This document shows positions 36,135-49,805 of a stretch of 64,000 nucleotides of DNA, piece by piece. The notes below the pieces were generated by a model, which had not been told where the DNA came from, did not search any database, and saw only the letters and a program-made list of their open reading frames with translations. The translations under genes were made by a program, and so were the position numbers. Location: assembly GCA_019722365.1 (NCBI GenBank), contig JADFUC010002073.1:1-64000 (forward strand), written 5' to 3'. The DNA is from Lithospermum erythrorhizon. Its lineage: Eukaryota; Streptophyta; Magnoliopsida; Boraginales; Boraginaceae. Each line of letters begins with the position of its first letter. The stretch's first letter is position 1.

Positions 36135-37464
36135 GGGTTATTTTCTTGAAGCCCTCCAACTATGAAGACATTTGCAGTTAAGGGACCGTAATTTTCATCT
36201 TTTCAAATAAGAGACTCAACTGTCTATCTTTTCAAATCAGGGACTAAACTTTTTTCAACTTTTCAAATTATCCTCTGAATTTCATTTTTTAAAAGGACAA
36301 ATCTAGAATCACAAATAGAATTAGATTTTCGGGATGAATTTTGTAATATAATATAGAGGTAGGTTATTTTTATATAACTTCAAAATATTAATTAATAATA
36401 AAATAAAAAATAAATCTGCCTCAGTTGTTTCACTCAACCTCTCTCTATCCATCATTTAACACTCAACCCCTTCCCTCATTACCACTATTTCGCCTCAACA
36501 CTCTCAATCTAATCCTTTCTCCTTTTAAAATTGAGCTCTAGAATCTCTTCAGCTAAGAAAATGATTCTCGAATAAGTTTTCATTTTTAATTGAGAATATA
36601 CATGCTTTAAGTGAAAAAGTATTGAATTTCCGAAGGTTCAAGAGTTCGAAAGAGGAGAGTCCAAGTAATTGGATCATAAGTGAATGGGTTTACTAAAATC
36701 AAAGTTGTAGAAAAAAAGCTCATTTTCGGAGATTTTTAGTGAGCACTGATTTAAAAATATCGGCTGCAACTGAAGTTCGAATGGAGGCCTGTATCAAAGA
36801 CAAGGATGATCAACATGTAATGAGCCTGTGCACAAGCAAAGTAACGAAGTGGGCTGGGACGCGGCCAAGGTAGGTTTGCCAAGCACTAAGTGTCAGAGGA
36901 TTTTCCTTTATTTTATTATTAAGTTTGTGCTATGAGAGTCCAAAGAATCGATCATGTTGAATGGCAAAATCAAAGTTGTAGAAAAAAAGCTCATTTCGAG
37001 AGATTTTATTTTAGGTGGGGGCACTGATTTAGGTGGCCATCGTACTGCAACCAAAGTTCACGAGCTCAGTGGCTAAGCCTAGAGTTTGCGGGGCGAGATG
37101 ACATTTCACAAGGTACTGTGTACGGGGCAAGGGCGTAATGGGTCAGAGTACGGTCAGTCAGAAGGTAGAAAGGGTTTACAAGGGCACGCATGGAAGTCGA
37201 GGATTTTTTCTTTTTATTTTATTATTAAGTTTAATATTTTTAAGATTAACTCTTATATTTATTCATATATGAACATTTATTTCTTAAATTTAATTTTAGT
37301 AGTTTTGTAAGTTTATCCTTTTCCAAAATGAAATTCAAAGGAATCAAGATGAAAAGTTCATTTTCCGACTCTTAAAAGTTGACAGCCCTTATTTGAAAGC
37401 TGAAAAAATAAAATCTCTTAATACAAGTGTTTTCAAAGTCAGTGCTTTTTAAGAAAATAAGCCC
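36135..37464. mobile_element. Non-autonomous DNA transposon with long TIRs (Mutator-like?)
   Basis: The left 180 bp (from GGGTTATTTTCTTGAAG at 36,135) and the reverse complement of the right 175 bp (GGGCTTATTTTCTTAAAA from 37,464 inward) match in order. Shared blocks are TTTTCATCTTTTCAAAT-like segments, CAACTTTT, and CTCTGAATTTCATTTTTT against CTTTGAATTTCATTTTGG, then AAAAGGA. Such long TIRs starting with GG are usual for Mutator-like elements. No transposase frame is present. The interior carries a tandem duplication. A clean 9-bp target duplication was not found, so the superfamily is tentative. Confidence 0.6.
36660..37240 (+). repeat. About 280-bp tandem duplication inside the TIR element
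   Basis: Two direct units start near 36,660 and 36,929. Both contain AATCAAAGTTGTAGAAAAAA and AGCTCATTT, then CACTGATTTA, then ACTGCAAC-AAGTTC, and end with TTTTATTTTATTATTAAGTTT. They differ by substitutions and small indels. Repeated stop codons rule out a conserved gene. Confidence 0.8.
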
Positions 37465-38350
37465 TAGACAATTTTGAATTTCTAAAAGATGACCACTTTT
37501 GAATTTTGATAAATTAGTATTACATGGTTGCTGCAAACCAACATTTGACAACTAGTAACCTACCTTATTCCTTTTGACGTGAGACAAGGTCCAACAATGT
37601 ATTCTTTATTTTCATCCCGTTTCTCCTTTCACATTTGATTGCAAGTTGTATAGCACACTAATGAACAAAAGGATAGTCGTGTTATTTTCATACCGATGAC
37701 TACTAATTCATCTTAATAAATTCGATGTCTATATTAGGTGTAACAATGTTAAGAATTAATAAACCTAAACTCCAAACATTAGAATCTTGGATATGACAAT
37801 GTTGTTATCACATGCCATCTCAAAAGCCGGCCCTAGTTAAATCTTATATTGCCAGGTTAGCTTAATAAGATAGCGATTAAACATGGCTATAAAATTTATG
37901 ATGGTAGTTTAGATACCACTATCATGATGCGCTTAAGAACATCTACATCAACTTCCTTAAAAAATTTCTAAAATACATTCTAAATGTCTACTTTTTTATT
38001 TTAAGGGTACTTTTTATGTATTTTCTTTAGCAGTTTTCAATACAAAAAAAATAATCAGTAGTATAAATTCTAGAGGCGAAGAAGTAATAGTTTTATGTGG
38101 GCCAACTTATTTGTTCGAAAAACATCATTTTTTCAAATTTAGTGATTTCATCCACTATTTTAACTTTGGGAACTAACGCATACTCTAAATGCGTGTTATC
38201 TTTATATTTTCTTCCTATCAATATAGGTGATCGTTTAACCTAAATGTATTTTATTAAGCTAATCATTGAATTTACTACTTCTAATAGAGAAAAAATTAAA
38301 AGCTAATGAAAATAAAAATATTATGAGATAAAATAATGATATATATTAGC
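37465..38350. other. AT-rich intergenic DNA
   Basis: No gene or clear element. A CATCTACATCAACTTCCTTA phrase near 37,943 resembles sequence often seen at the ends of plant MITEs, but no matching inverted end was identified. Confidence 0.4.
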
Positions 38351-39330
38351 TACTTTTTTAAAATCCTGTTAGTGTTTTGTTGGTGTTGATAGGCAACCGT
38401 CAGGAATGTCACATCATGTCGGAATGTTGTCGTCATACCAGCTTACTATCGGAATTCATGGCCGATTTCAAGAATAATATTTGAAAGATATTTTCGCCCT
38501 ATAATATACATAGAATTTCAAGTTGCACTTTAAAGATAAAAGTCACAGATTTTGGTCATTGCTGATGAGGTATCAACTCAAATATGGAAAGTTTGCTTGG
38601 CTTAAGTTATTTGCTAAACTTGTTTGTGCCTATACTATATAAAGGCCCTACCTGTAATTCGTAGACTTCAACGAAAATGTTATACTGCTCGCATTGTAAT
38701 ATGTCATGAGGCAAAAGAGCTTCGAGTTTTTAGATATTTACCAGAAATAACGCACGGCTGCTCTACAAAACCTTTAGTGTGTGGCCAACCTGCTGCCACC
38801 TCTACGACAGCCTTGTTTTTATTGTTTGTCGCTAGCACATATACCAGTGATAAGTAGCCACACACATGGAGTGATAGCCAGAAGAAAGCTCACGGTGGAG
38901 CCTAGACTTATACATCATGATAGAGTCAATAGCGTAGAACAATGGGGGAGACCGTTACGCATCTTTATTCAGGCCTCCCACATTCAATGATTCCTGCAAA
39001 ATGCCTCATTAAAGCGCAGTTATACCGAACCAAAGTTATCATCTTCAAGGTTTTGCATTTCTAAGATTGTTTTATTTCATAAATTTTATCGTAAGGTCGA
39101 TTCAAGTTGTTATCAAGGTTTATGTTCTATTCGGTGGTGGTGTTATGTACCAACTGCTATAACATTATCCGGCATGTGAGCGCTGCTCCGCAAATGCATC
39201 TATTACTCTATTCCACGCTATTTAACTTTCAACCTCCAATGCAAAAAAGTCAGGTCGATAAAGCAAATACCTACTTTTTCCTAAACAACAATCAACTATT
39301 TTGATACAAGATTTCAATCATAAATAATCA
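38350..39330 (+). repeat. Possible degenerate LTR-like fragment
   Basis: This block is less AT-rich than its surroundings, with a TATA-like ACTATATAAAGGCCC at about 38,633-38,647. Nearby frames (77 and 69 codons, plus) carry no recognised domain. The layout resembles a solo LTR, but no second copy, TG/CA pair or target duplication was found here. Confidence 0.2.
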
Positions 39331-41260
39331 CTTATATCATACGAGGGAATATTATTCCATTTAGTGACGGCGAACCATCTTCATATTGACAGATATGGTT
39401 AGATCAAACGTAGAACGTTAATAATCGAACTATATCATTGGTCACTAATAATTTAAAAGATAAAAAGTAGTCAAAATTATATTAAAAATATAATAGTCTA
39501 ATTTATTATGTTAAAACGACAACTATTTTGAAATAAAAAATTTAGGCTAAAATAACAACTAAAAAAGTGAGAGAATAATTATTTTGAAACAATTCTTAAA
39601 AGAATTTTTTTTACTAGAAAACTATTTCTTCTTTAGTAAGTTAAAATTATTAATTTCTTTAATTGCTAATATTTTATTTTATTTTTACACATGTCAAATT
39701 TCCAATATCAAATTAGTGTCAATATTTATGTATCATATTGACACAAACTATATATAATCCCTAATTTACAATATTTTTCTCCATCTTCATCACCAACTTG
39801 CTTTTAAAAACAAAGAGGTTGCAAAAGAGCTTCATTGAAAATAATCTATAATAATTTAAATAAAAAGCATAATTATTATTATATAATGGGCAAAATAAAG
39901 ATACATTCGACTCACACTTTTTTGACCCTAACATCCTTCCCACCTCCTTACCCAATCACCGTTGGATCTATATATATATGTATCCTAATTGTGAATAGTT
40001 ACGGATGCAAATCCTGTGAATACTATGGAGTTGCTAAAATAACAAATATGAATGTAAGTCAGAATCGCTCTTTTTAGATTAATAATGCAAATGAACGATG
40101 AGTCATTAACACCCAAAGCGGTAGTGCATCTCTAAGAGAGTATCCACATCAACAAAAGCACCCGATCCTTCTTCTTTACTTTACTGTAGAACGTTGTATA
40201 TGAAATGAAACAAATAGAAAGAAAATAATATTTCTCTCTTCCAAAGGAGAGAAATGGGCACTATGTGATTTGATGGTAGAGAATTCTTAAGTCATGAATA
40301 AGAATCGAGCAAATGATTTGAGGTTCTTATATATAGGCATATCTGTTCACATGTGCTCAAACAACAAAAACCTATTTCCGACCTTAGACGCCCGATTCTC
40401 GCAAGAATGGACATTTTTCGATTGCTTTTTCTACGTTTCACTTTAAATCTAAGGCCTAATACATTTATTATTAGTTCAGCCTCGTTGTTTGTGTTTGACC
40501 TTTGTACTTGACGACAAAGAAGAATATATTAGATAATATTAACTCGACTATTATCACAATATATAGACACGAGTGAGAGCTAAGAAATTAACATCATAAT
40601 CTCTTAATGTCGATTTTGATATATCATAGATATTAATTTATTCAATATTTAATATATTGAACTTATATATTTGAACGAGTAAATCATTGGTGACAATCTA
40701 ACGGTTCAACGGAAACTTTGTACTTAGATCCGATATCCCATAATTCCAACACTAAAGACCTATCACTGTCTAAAATGCTACCCTCCACAAAATTTACCAC
40801 TCAACTTCATGTCCTTCTTCATCTCTTTCTTCTTCAATTCCCAACTCTTATCAACTACTACCACCATCATCATCCTCTAATATCACCATCACTATTGTTT
40901 CACCCTCACAAATAGAAGTTTCACCCCTTAATTTCGCTACCATCAGGAATTCTGTGTTCCACCCCATCGAACCTTGGTATCCCCCCGCTTTCTAACTACC
41001 TCCCCACATAAGCCGCCAACCCCCCACCCCCCCCACCGCTATTTTGATTTTAATCAGCGGGTGGTTTGTTTTAATTTAGGGTGGTTTGATTTTCAATGGC
41101 GTGTATATGCGGCGGCGCTAATCAAAAAGAAGAATGTGCTAAGAAAGAAAGTGTGGTAGTTTGGTGGTTTTAATGAGTAAATAAGCAGATTGGTGGTCAT
41201 TTGCAGGGTCAAATTTTTTTTAAGGAGCGCGGGCGTGGAGCGGGGATAGCGGTATTTAGA
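39331..41260. other. AT-rich intergenic DNA with pyrimidine-rich tracts
   Basis: Nothing coding was recognised. The region ends in C-rich plus-strand tracts (CACCCCCCCC near 41,025) just before the chromovirus LTR. Short frames here look random in composition. Confidence 0.4.
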
Positions 41261-43781
41261 TGCCGAGGTCGAGTCGCGTATTAACCTCTATATCCGAGTC
41301 ACCATATCGCATGGTCGACGCAAAAATAACTCATTAAGAACTCGGTAGCTTAATGGGTATAAAATAATAGTTCAATAAACGCTTTCCATGCGTAGAAGTT
41401 TAACTATCATAAGCATCATTCAAACAATCAACTCTAAAATGCAAACTCATAGAAATTCCAAAACCAAGATACTTCATATAATATAGCAAGTTAATACATT
41501 AACGCCAAACAAAATACGAAATTCGAAAGTACATAAGAAGATGGAAATGAGAATAAAATACGACGCCGAGGATCCTAAATTTAATCTCGGCCTCACCCAA
41601 GTAAAATCACCGGATACTCTCACGCGAACCTCGAACCGCTCACAAGCGTCATTAACTGAAGGTCAGCGGGTGTCGACAAAGTTATGGAAACGTGATCACC
41701 CTGGGCGGTAACTTACACATCCGAATGAGACAACAAGTTAGATAAAATAATATAGCAATGATGGGGATTATACGTATATATAAGGTGTGTTATCAAACTA
41801 AGATTCATAACAAGGCCACAATAAGAACTAATATCATCAACACATTTACACACATTTTAAAGGACCTCAACCAACGTTATATATTCTTCTACATCATATA
41901 TACCCGTAGATACATGTCATATAATCTGCCAGCAAACACATAAGTTCAATGCCAACAGCTATAACACAATGCAGATAACATAACCCAAAAAAAACAAGAC
42001 CATGACATTATTATCGACATTTCAAACGCTAGCCGACATCCACCTTAATGTCAACACACGCAGCATAACGCATCACGATAACCGGTATCCCATATTTATA
42101 TACGCCACTTTTCCTGGCTGGCTCACCCACGTAAGATAACATAATAATATCATGACTCCTTTTTCCTGACAAAAGCTCACCTTCGGCCACCCATAGAATA
42201 TCATATCCTTTCTCCCAGCTTCACCCTTCGATCAAATCTACGCACATGCTAAACACACCCAACCCAAGACAAACGACCTCTTGACACCCAACATACCATA
42301 TCCTTAATACGGGCGCTAATTTCACTCTTATATGAAACCAAACACACTCAACAATCAACATCACACCAAACACATGGCCTCAATCATCATTAAACTAATC
42401 ACACATGACTCAACCAACATTACAAAGAACTATAACAACCCAGATAGAACAACAAGGCAACAAGTATTGCACAACATTTCAATATAGCAATTTATAATAT
42501 ACTCAAGTCAACAATTCCATACACAAACCCATTACCCCAATGACATCTAATACAACCATCATACAACCCAACATTTCTCCAATAATTTCACAACTACACA
42601 ATGATAAGTTCATAACACGTAATATATAGTCACATATCAATTTGGTCAGCCACTGATCCGCAACCCTTCCCGTGTCTCGAAGTCTAAACAAAACACCGAA
42701 AGTACTAACATTACTAATTTTGTTATAAATTATCTTTAGCACTTTAGTACCATTAGTTTTTAGGTGAAATATTACTGGCTAAACTTAACACAACCAAACT
42801 CTTCAACTCAAACTCTCTAAACTTCGGCCCTCACACTAACCCAAATACTACCAATCTAAACAATTTAATCAATCCCAATTATTAACTTTTCCAACTAATT
42901 AAACCCATTCCTAACAACCCTAATCCTCTAACCAACTACTACTCAAACTCATAAAAACTAATTTCAACATATATTTATCCAACAACCTTGCAAACCACAA
43001 TTCCCACCTCAAACAACCATAATAAGTGGTCCAAAAACATATTTCTTCTATCATTTTAACACGCTTAGAAAAAGTCGTCAACTTTTCCAACACTTTTCTA
43101 CCTAAGACCATTATTATACTTCATATACTATACTTTGGCAAACAATAATTATATATCGATATTAACCCCAAAATCAAGTCAAACTAAATTTTAAAGTCAA
43201 CGCCCCTAAAACGGCCACAAATTTCTTATCCAAACGCTGCATTTCAACTCAACAACTAATTTGAAGTTCCTGCTAATCAATCGAAGCAATAAAAATCGGG
43301 GTAATAAAAAGTCAACTTATATCAAGAAATACACAAAAAAAAATTGGCCTTTTTCACTTAATCAAGAGGACGCATTTAGAGGGAAATCCTCCAAGAAATT
43401 GGGTCTAAAGCTCATGGTGACGTGAAAGAGATATCGGAGAAAGAAAATCAAAGCGTGGTATGAGTGGGAACTGGCCGCGTAGTTTGAGATCTTTTCTTTT
43501 TCTTTTTTGTTTTATTTACCAATTTTAAGCCTTTTGGTGTGCAATGTGGAAAGAACGCTGGGAAAGTAGCTTATTCCTGATGAGAATTTATCCTGCTTAG
43601 TTCAATGATACCTCTCAATTCATCCTTCTGAATTTCCCGACTATAAATTTTCAAACTTACCATTTATCTACATAAAATATATAAAAGTCAAGCCAAATTT
43701 TACGTTAATCAATTTAATAATCCCACATTTTAATTTATTAATTAACGAATGTTACCTAAGTACATTCACTCACACCTAACA
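41261..43781 (-). repeat. 3' LTR of Ty3/Gypsy chromovirus F
   Basis: The minus strand starts TGTTAGGTGTGAGTG at 43,781, directly after a polypurine-type sequence TGAGGGCAGAAATTTT (43,797-43,782). The far end lies near 41,261 (TGCCGAGGTCG in plus). It matches solo LTR E at both ends and in order. The 350 bp next to its lower end also match 49.5-49.8 kb (for example ATGCAAAC-TCAT-GAAATTCCAAA and AACGCCAAACAAAATACGAA), the partner LTR. Confidence 0.75.
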
Positions 43782-46700
43782 AAAATTTCTGCCCTCAAAA
43801 TCTCCTCTCTCTCTCAACTGAGCTGCCATGTTGGAAAAATCAAACAACCATAATCACTAACCTTAGATCATAGTGTTACGGCAAGTGTTCTCATATCCTC
43901 CTCAAGGCCCCACGCTGTCCTTCCACTCGATGATTCTTCCACAAAACTTTTACCAATTTCACTTTGTTCAACATTTCTCTCTTTCCGATCCAGATCCTGA
44001 CCGGGGTCTTCCTCATGTCAAGTCTACACCTAAGTTACCATCCGGCCGAAACCCTAAAATCATGCTCATCCGGCACGTATTTCCTCAAGCAAGAAACATG
44101 GAAAACGTCAGTGGCCTTGGTTCTAGGCAACGAAGTAACCTGCCTCCACTTTTGTCAAGATTTCAAACGCCCAATGTAAAATCGTGGGACTCAACTTCCT
44201 CTTCTCCTCGAACCTCATTACACCCCTCTTCCATGGAGTATACCCTCGCAATTGGCATCAACCACGATCTATTTATTTCTTTTTATTCCCTCCTCCTCCA
44301 TCCTCGTGTCGCTCTCAAATGTCGTTTTTCCTATCACTTTTACTCTCTATCGAACTTTCCACCAACTCCACCCATTTTCTTTCCCCTCACTTACATTCCA
44401 GTGATATTTGAAGTCCTACACTCCGGCCATAGCTTCGAACTACCCATCCCAATGCTAGTTGAACTATTATAAGAAAATTTACGGAAACTCCTCATCCCAA
44501 CTACCGAAACCTCCTCAACACACAAGCTCGTAGCATGTCCTCCAATGTTTGAATCGTTCTCTCGGATAATCCGTCCGTCTGAGGGACGAACGCAAGATCA
44601 ACCGACCTTCATTCCCAATGCCTCCTGGAAGCCTCCTCAAACCTTGAAGTGAACCTTGCATCCCTATCCGAAATGTCGACTCTCCCAAGACCTACGTAGC
44701 CTCCTCACCTCACTTGGTCCACATCTTGGCCAACTTCGGCCCATCGTTGATTTAATAGGTGTGTGAAACGAAATGGTCTTAGATACTATCCACACCACCA
44801 AATCCCACTAGCTTTTCCTCGATTTTCGAGCCCAAACACAAAAGTCCACAGTGATCTTCCCACTGTCCATTCAGACATCGGTAGTAGCGTTGCAAGAACC
44901 CCTGCTGTGGATGGTTTGTCAATTGACTTGTTGGCAAATTAAGAACTTTCATACGAATCAAGAATTTCTTTCTTCATTCTGCCACCAATTCTCCCCACTT
45001 CGGTATACATTGCATTTCCTCAAGGCGATATTATATGAAGTATCATGAAGCCATCCAAGATTTTATCAGTCGGGTAGGTGTTGGGCAACACAACCACTCT
45101 CGCTTCTCCTAACCGGTATCACCATCATCGCCCACCAGAACTCGTGCTTACCTCCCTCTTTCGCCTTCCCGATCAGCCTCGCACCCTTCTCATCTTTCTT
45201 TGCATTTCTCCTTATTTTATATCTACCAATACAGTCTCACTTTCTCATATAGCCAATAAGTGATCCACATCACCTCCAACCTCAGTAAAGTTCACCTAAC
45301 TGCTTTCAACTCACTCCTTTGCCCTTCACCTTCCTCCCTTTCTAGGCTAGCATTTGCCACTCACATTTTCTTTCCCTTTTGATGATATTCAATCGTTACA
45401 TCGTAGTCACCTCTGTAAACTGTTCACCTTCATTGTCTCAAATCAGCCCCTGTGGTAATATACTTCAAACTCTTCATGATATAAATATCCGGCATTTAAC
45501 CCATGCAAGTAATTGCCCAAATTTTCAAAGCCAAACAATCGCGCTAACCCAAATCATGGTAGATAATTATTCTCATGATTCTTCTCACTTTCGAGAAGCA
45601 TACGCGACACCTTCCCATTTTGCATCGCCCTAACCCCGACACAAGCATCGCCAGACACCACATACCTCGCTCGATCAGTGTCAACACCTGCGTCAGAAGA
45701 ATCTCCTTTCACTGCCGAACAGCATCACACTCTTCGCTCTGACACAAATGGTACACCCTTCGGTTAACTTACCACCTGCAATGACAACTAAAAGTCTTGC
45801 ATTTAATCAAGCCTATAATAATTCTACCTAAACCCAAGAAATCCTCTCACTTCGGCCACACCTTCAGAGGCCTCACCAATTCATCACCTGCCCACTTTTG
45901 TGGGTCCACACTTAACACCTCGCCCGAGATAATACGTAGAATCCAAGAATTTAGATTTTTGCACAAACCTGGGACACTTAAGACCAGTGCAGCTTTGGCG
46001 CATAACTTGTTTGCAACCAGCAAGATTTCCAATACTTTCCTCAAAGTTTCACATGTTCCAACTCATATTCCTAGAATAGATTAAGATGTCATCAATAAAT
46101 ACAACCAAAAACTTTATTGTCTCCACACCTCGAAAACACGGTTCATGTCCATGAAAGTTCCCGGGCATTTCATTAAACTGAACGGTACCCACCAAGAACT
46201 CAAGGTTCAGATTCGTCAAAAGGCCGACATTTTTGATATATCATATTCCTTAATCCTTAACTAGCGATATCCCCGACCGCAAATCAATTTTTGAAAAGAC
46301 TTTTTGTATCCCCGGGCCGATCGAAAATGTCATCATTCCTCGGCAACTGCACCGATTTTAATAGTCACTTTGTTCAACTCGTAATCAATACAAAAGTGTC
46401 ATCAATGCTCCATCCTTTCTCAGAGAACACCGAGCACCCCAAGGAGAATAATCCCCGGCCCTGATAAACCTTTCTCCTCCAACAACCCTTCGGCAATTGC
46501 GTTGTTCAACTCTTCAACTCGGCCGGAGCCATTCAGACGGCAAAGCCATGATATCGAGAGCCATTCTCGTACCACTTCTCGATCGAAATTAATCTCCCTG
46601 CTCGAGTGTAGTCCCTGCAAATCTTCGAAACACACATCCTCAAATTCTCTCATGGGATATTTCTCAAGCTTAGCTCATCTTTTCTTCACATCCTACAACC

Positions 46701-49432
46701 CAAATACCCACTACATCCCTTGTTCAATAACTTACGAAGCTCTAACACCGAGATCAAACAAGACGGTAAACTCTCCTACCCCAACAACTCCGATTCAGCC
46801 TATCCGGCGAAACACAATTTTACAAAGGACAATTTATTACAAAGATGTTTTCCCAACCAATCCATTCCCAAAATTAAGTCAAATCCACTAAATAAAAGTG
46901 GTAATATCCACTTCTAATACATGACATCAACACTTGGGTGGCAATTTCTATAAACCAATTATCAACTCCACCTCCCACCCATTATTATTAAAGGTATCAA
47001 GGCCGATATTCGTAACTCAAGATAGCCTTCTAGCAAAGTTCCTCCGAGATATAAAAGAATAGTCATGCCAAGAATAAACAATACGAACAAAAACATATAA
47101 AGATAGGGTACCACCATTTAAGAATATCTCGTGGCCTCCCTGGCTGAATACCTACTGATTTGCTCGCCAGCCTCAACTCCACTCATACAGCCTCTACCTG
47201 GCCGGGTCTACCACACACCAACTCCGGCCTCGTTTGCTGCCCTCCAAACTCCATTCAGCACCCTCGATCTCACCCTCTCGAAATCCACCTCCTCCCAAAC
47301 TGTGGTCGAAACTAAAGCAGTCAGCTCTACCTGCAATCATACACACGGCAGCGGACACACACATTCAGCAGTGCCTGCCGACATAAAATAACACATTACT
47401 CCGGGTGCCGACACAATCCGATTTGTGCCCCACTGCCCACATCGTAACACACTCAGATGCACATCCGCCGAACACTTCTAAATACCACCTGACCACTCAT
47501 TCTGTGAGCCACAGCTGACCGGTAGTGCAAGCCCCCAAGTGGCTAAAGACACCAACTATCACCGAACTCTCACTGGTTCCATCACTCAATTTTAATCCTG
47601 TTCCATTCCATCACCCAACTTCCCGATAATCGACAATACCTGATCCCGACACGCCAAACGACCGCTAAAACACTACACTCGTATAGTGTTTTGGGCTCAA
47701 ATTCGCCTCCCCTTTCCCCCACCACCACCATTAATGTTAAATTGGTGTTATCAGAAAATAGCTCTGGATTGTTGTCCTCTCAAATCATCAAAACAATCAA
47801 ATTTTTGTCCCAGACAACAAAAAACATGTGGAAAATATTTGCACAGGATTGTTATCCCTCTCTCAAATGAATAATGTTCTTCCATTATTTTCAACATATA
47901 TGTACATATATATATTGCCATATTCCTTGACTATTGCTATCACTTTTCCCTCTCTTGTTCTTCTCCGATCCAACCAAAATTGCAGAAGATAATCAAGCCA
48001 TTTCAATTTCTACATCTCTTGCATATCTCACTCGGGTTGTTGGCTTCTTCAAGGTTTAGGCCTTAGGGTTCACGGTTTAATCACTCTTTTTTTAATTTTA
48101 TTATTGGCTTCTTGAGGTTGATTATGAATGTATTCTTGGTTAGATGTGTAGATACATGTGGTCTAAGATATTGAACTTTTTTTTGTATTGATTCAGGTAA
48201 TCAACAATCAAGGGTAAGATGTTTGTCAAAATGCTTCAAACATATTCACATATGAATTACATACTTTTTACTCCAGTTGGGTTTTATTTTGTTTTGTTCA
48301 CATGTTTAATTTGTATCTTTTGGGTTTCCTTTCGATTTCAAGCTTATCGGTTATTAGTTACTTCATTTCTGAAAATTTGATTGCACTGGTGTGTTAACTG
48401 ATGTTGGATCGGGTAGGTGGTGGTGGTGGAAGGGCGATTTGGGGGAGAGGGGGCTGGTGGGGTGGAGAGAAATGAGTGAGGAGATGGAGGTGGTGGCGCG
48501 GAATGTGATCTGGGGGTGTTGCGGAGTGCAGGGCACGTAGGCAAGGGGGATGCGGCGTTTGATTCAAAATATCCTACTGTTGTTTTAACTACCATTTTGA
48601 CCGATGCCTGATCACTTGTCAATTGTCGAAAGCGCCACGAAATTCACGCAAAATCGAAATGACACGAACCGAAGAAAAAGCTCTTCAGCTGACATAGTTT
48701 TCAAATAAAAATTCTGTCGAACAAGAAAGGTATCAATCGAACTCATGCGACGGTATCGCCCCTAGCAAGCAACCTTGTGACACGGTTCCACCAACTCCTA
48801 GCTCCTCCGACAACCGGTACATGACCACCTTTAACTCATCCCCAATCCCATCGGGTTCAAACTTATTTTCTAATGCCTCCAAAGCTGATCACAACCTCCG
48901 AAAACAAGGCGCGCATCGTGGAACTCGTGTGGTCCCTCTTCAAGAAAAATGTCTACACTTGTCTGAATCTCCCGCCTCCCTCGAGCCGCCACCGGCTGGT
49001 TAAAAGATCGGGGCCTCCCGCACCCCTAAACGCTCTCTCCAAAATCTTCATACTCCTCAAGGCTCCTCTGGGAATGCACATCCTCTCGGGGGACCCTCTA
49101 TCGTCTACACTCTGCCTCCCTCACCACGTCCCTTCCTCTGCCCTGGCTGAAGGCTCGTATTTAGCTACTTAGAAGGTCACTACCAAGTTTTCCGTCACCT
49201 CCTACCAACGCAGAGCCAAATTTCTACTAAGTACCTCTCTGGCTTCCTCTACGGGTTCGCGATTCAATCTACAAGAACTCAACTCTCGGTGGCATCCTCA
49301 AAATACGAAGCATAAAATAATAATTTAGACTACAAGTACTCACGCCAAAAAGATTTTACAAAACATTGGGACGTAGGCACACGCCACAAAACCCAGCTTA
49401 AAAAACGAAACCTGGCACGCCTAATACATAAT
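43782..49432 (-). mobile_element. Ty3/Gypsy chromovirus F internal region (decayed pol with chromodomain)
   Basis: Minus-strand pol remnants occur in the expected order. RT: YEFLVVPFSLMNAP-TFMDMNRVF then a VVVFIDDILIYSR-like block at about 46,060-46,200. RNase H: a degraded SDAC-G block then MQNG near 45,600-45,680. Integrase core: WEDH near 44,860, and further on VPQTDGLSERTIQTLEDML at 44,520-44,600. A C-terminal chromodomain follows at about 43,885-44,010 (KLVKVLWKNHRVE then EEDMRT). A pol-integrase-chromodomain order marks a chromovirus, probably the Tekay/Del type. Frameshifts and stops are frequent. Gag was not clearly read. The segment 47.6-48.6 kb looks foreign and is listed separately. 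Confidence 0.85.
47640..48620. other. Foreign-looking block inside chromovirus F
   Basis: Composition changes from C-rich antisense retrotransposon sequence to ordinary AT-rich plant sequence, then to a G-rich stretch at 48,415-48,560 (GGTGGTGGTGGAAGG, GGGGGAGAGGGGG). The part at 47,930-48,230 looks like a plant leader: pyrimidine-rich, then AAGGTTTAGG, with an acceptor-like TTGATTCAG|GTAATC near 48,197. No protein family was recognised. It could be an inserted small element or a captured gene fragment. Confidence 0.3.
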
Positions 49433-49805
49433 TGTAACGTATCTTCGAAGTCGCACGCCTCGAGGTGTGTTGGAGAGTCGCATCGGGTCTCAGAGATTCA
49501 GTCACATTGCTAAATGTCACTAGAAAATGGGTCCTGCTTGAAAATCAAGTAGTAACCTCGATAATTGATGCTGGCAAAAATAGTCAAAGCTCAAAGTTTT
49601 ATACGCAGTTTAACCATCGCGGGCATCATCTGCTAAACAACCAAAATGCAAACCTCATGAAATTCCAAACCAAGATACTTCATAATATAGTTAATACATT
49701 TTCAACGCCAAACAAAATACGAATTGAAAGCATAAGAAGATGAAGCGAGAATAAAAGACGACCGCCGGAAAGAGGATGGTAGCCATCTAACATAAGTAAA
49801 ATTCT
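49433..49805 (-). repeat. 5' LTR of chromovirus F, truncated
   Basis: TGTAACGTATCTTCGAAG at 49,433 marks the LTR end next to the internal region. The following 370 bp match 41,261-41,600 in the 3' LTR. Similarity stops near 49,805, so about 2.1 kb of this LTR is missing, probably displaced by the Copia-containing block to the right. Confidence 0.65.

Noticed and set aside
43873..44472. A 199-codon plus-strand open frame
   Set aside because: It is antisense to the chromodomain and integrase end of a minus-strand chromovirus and shows no domain of its own.
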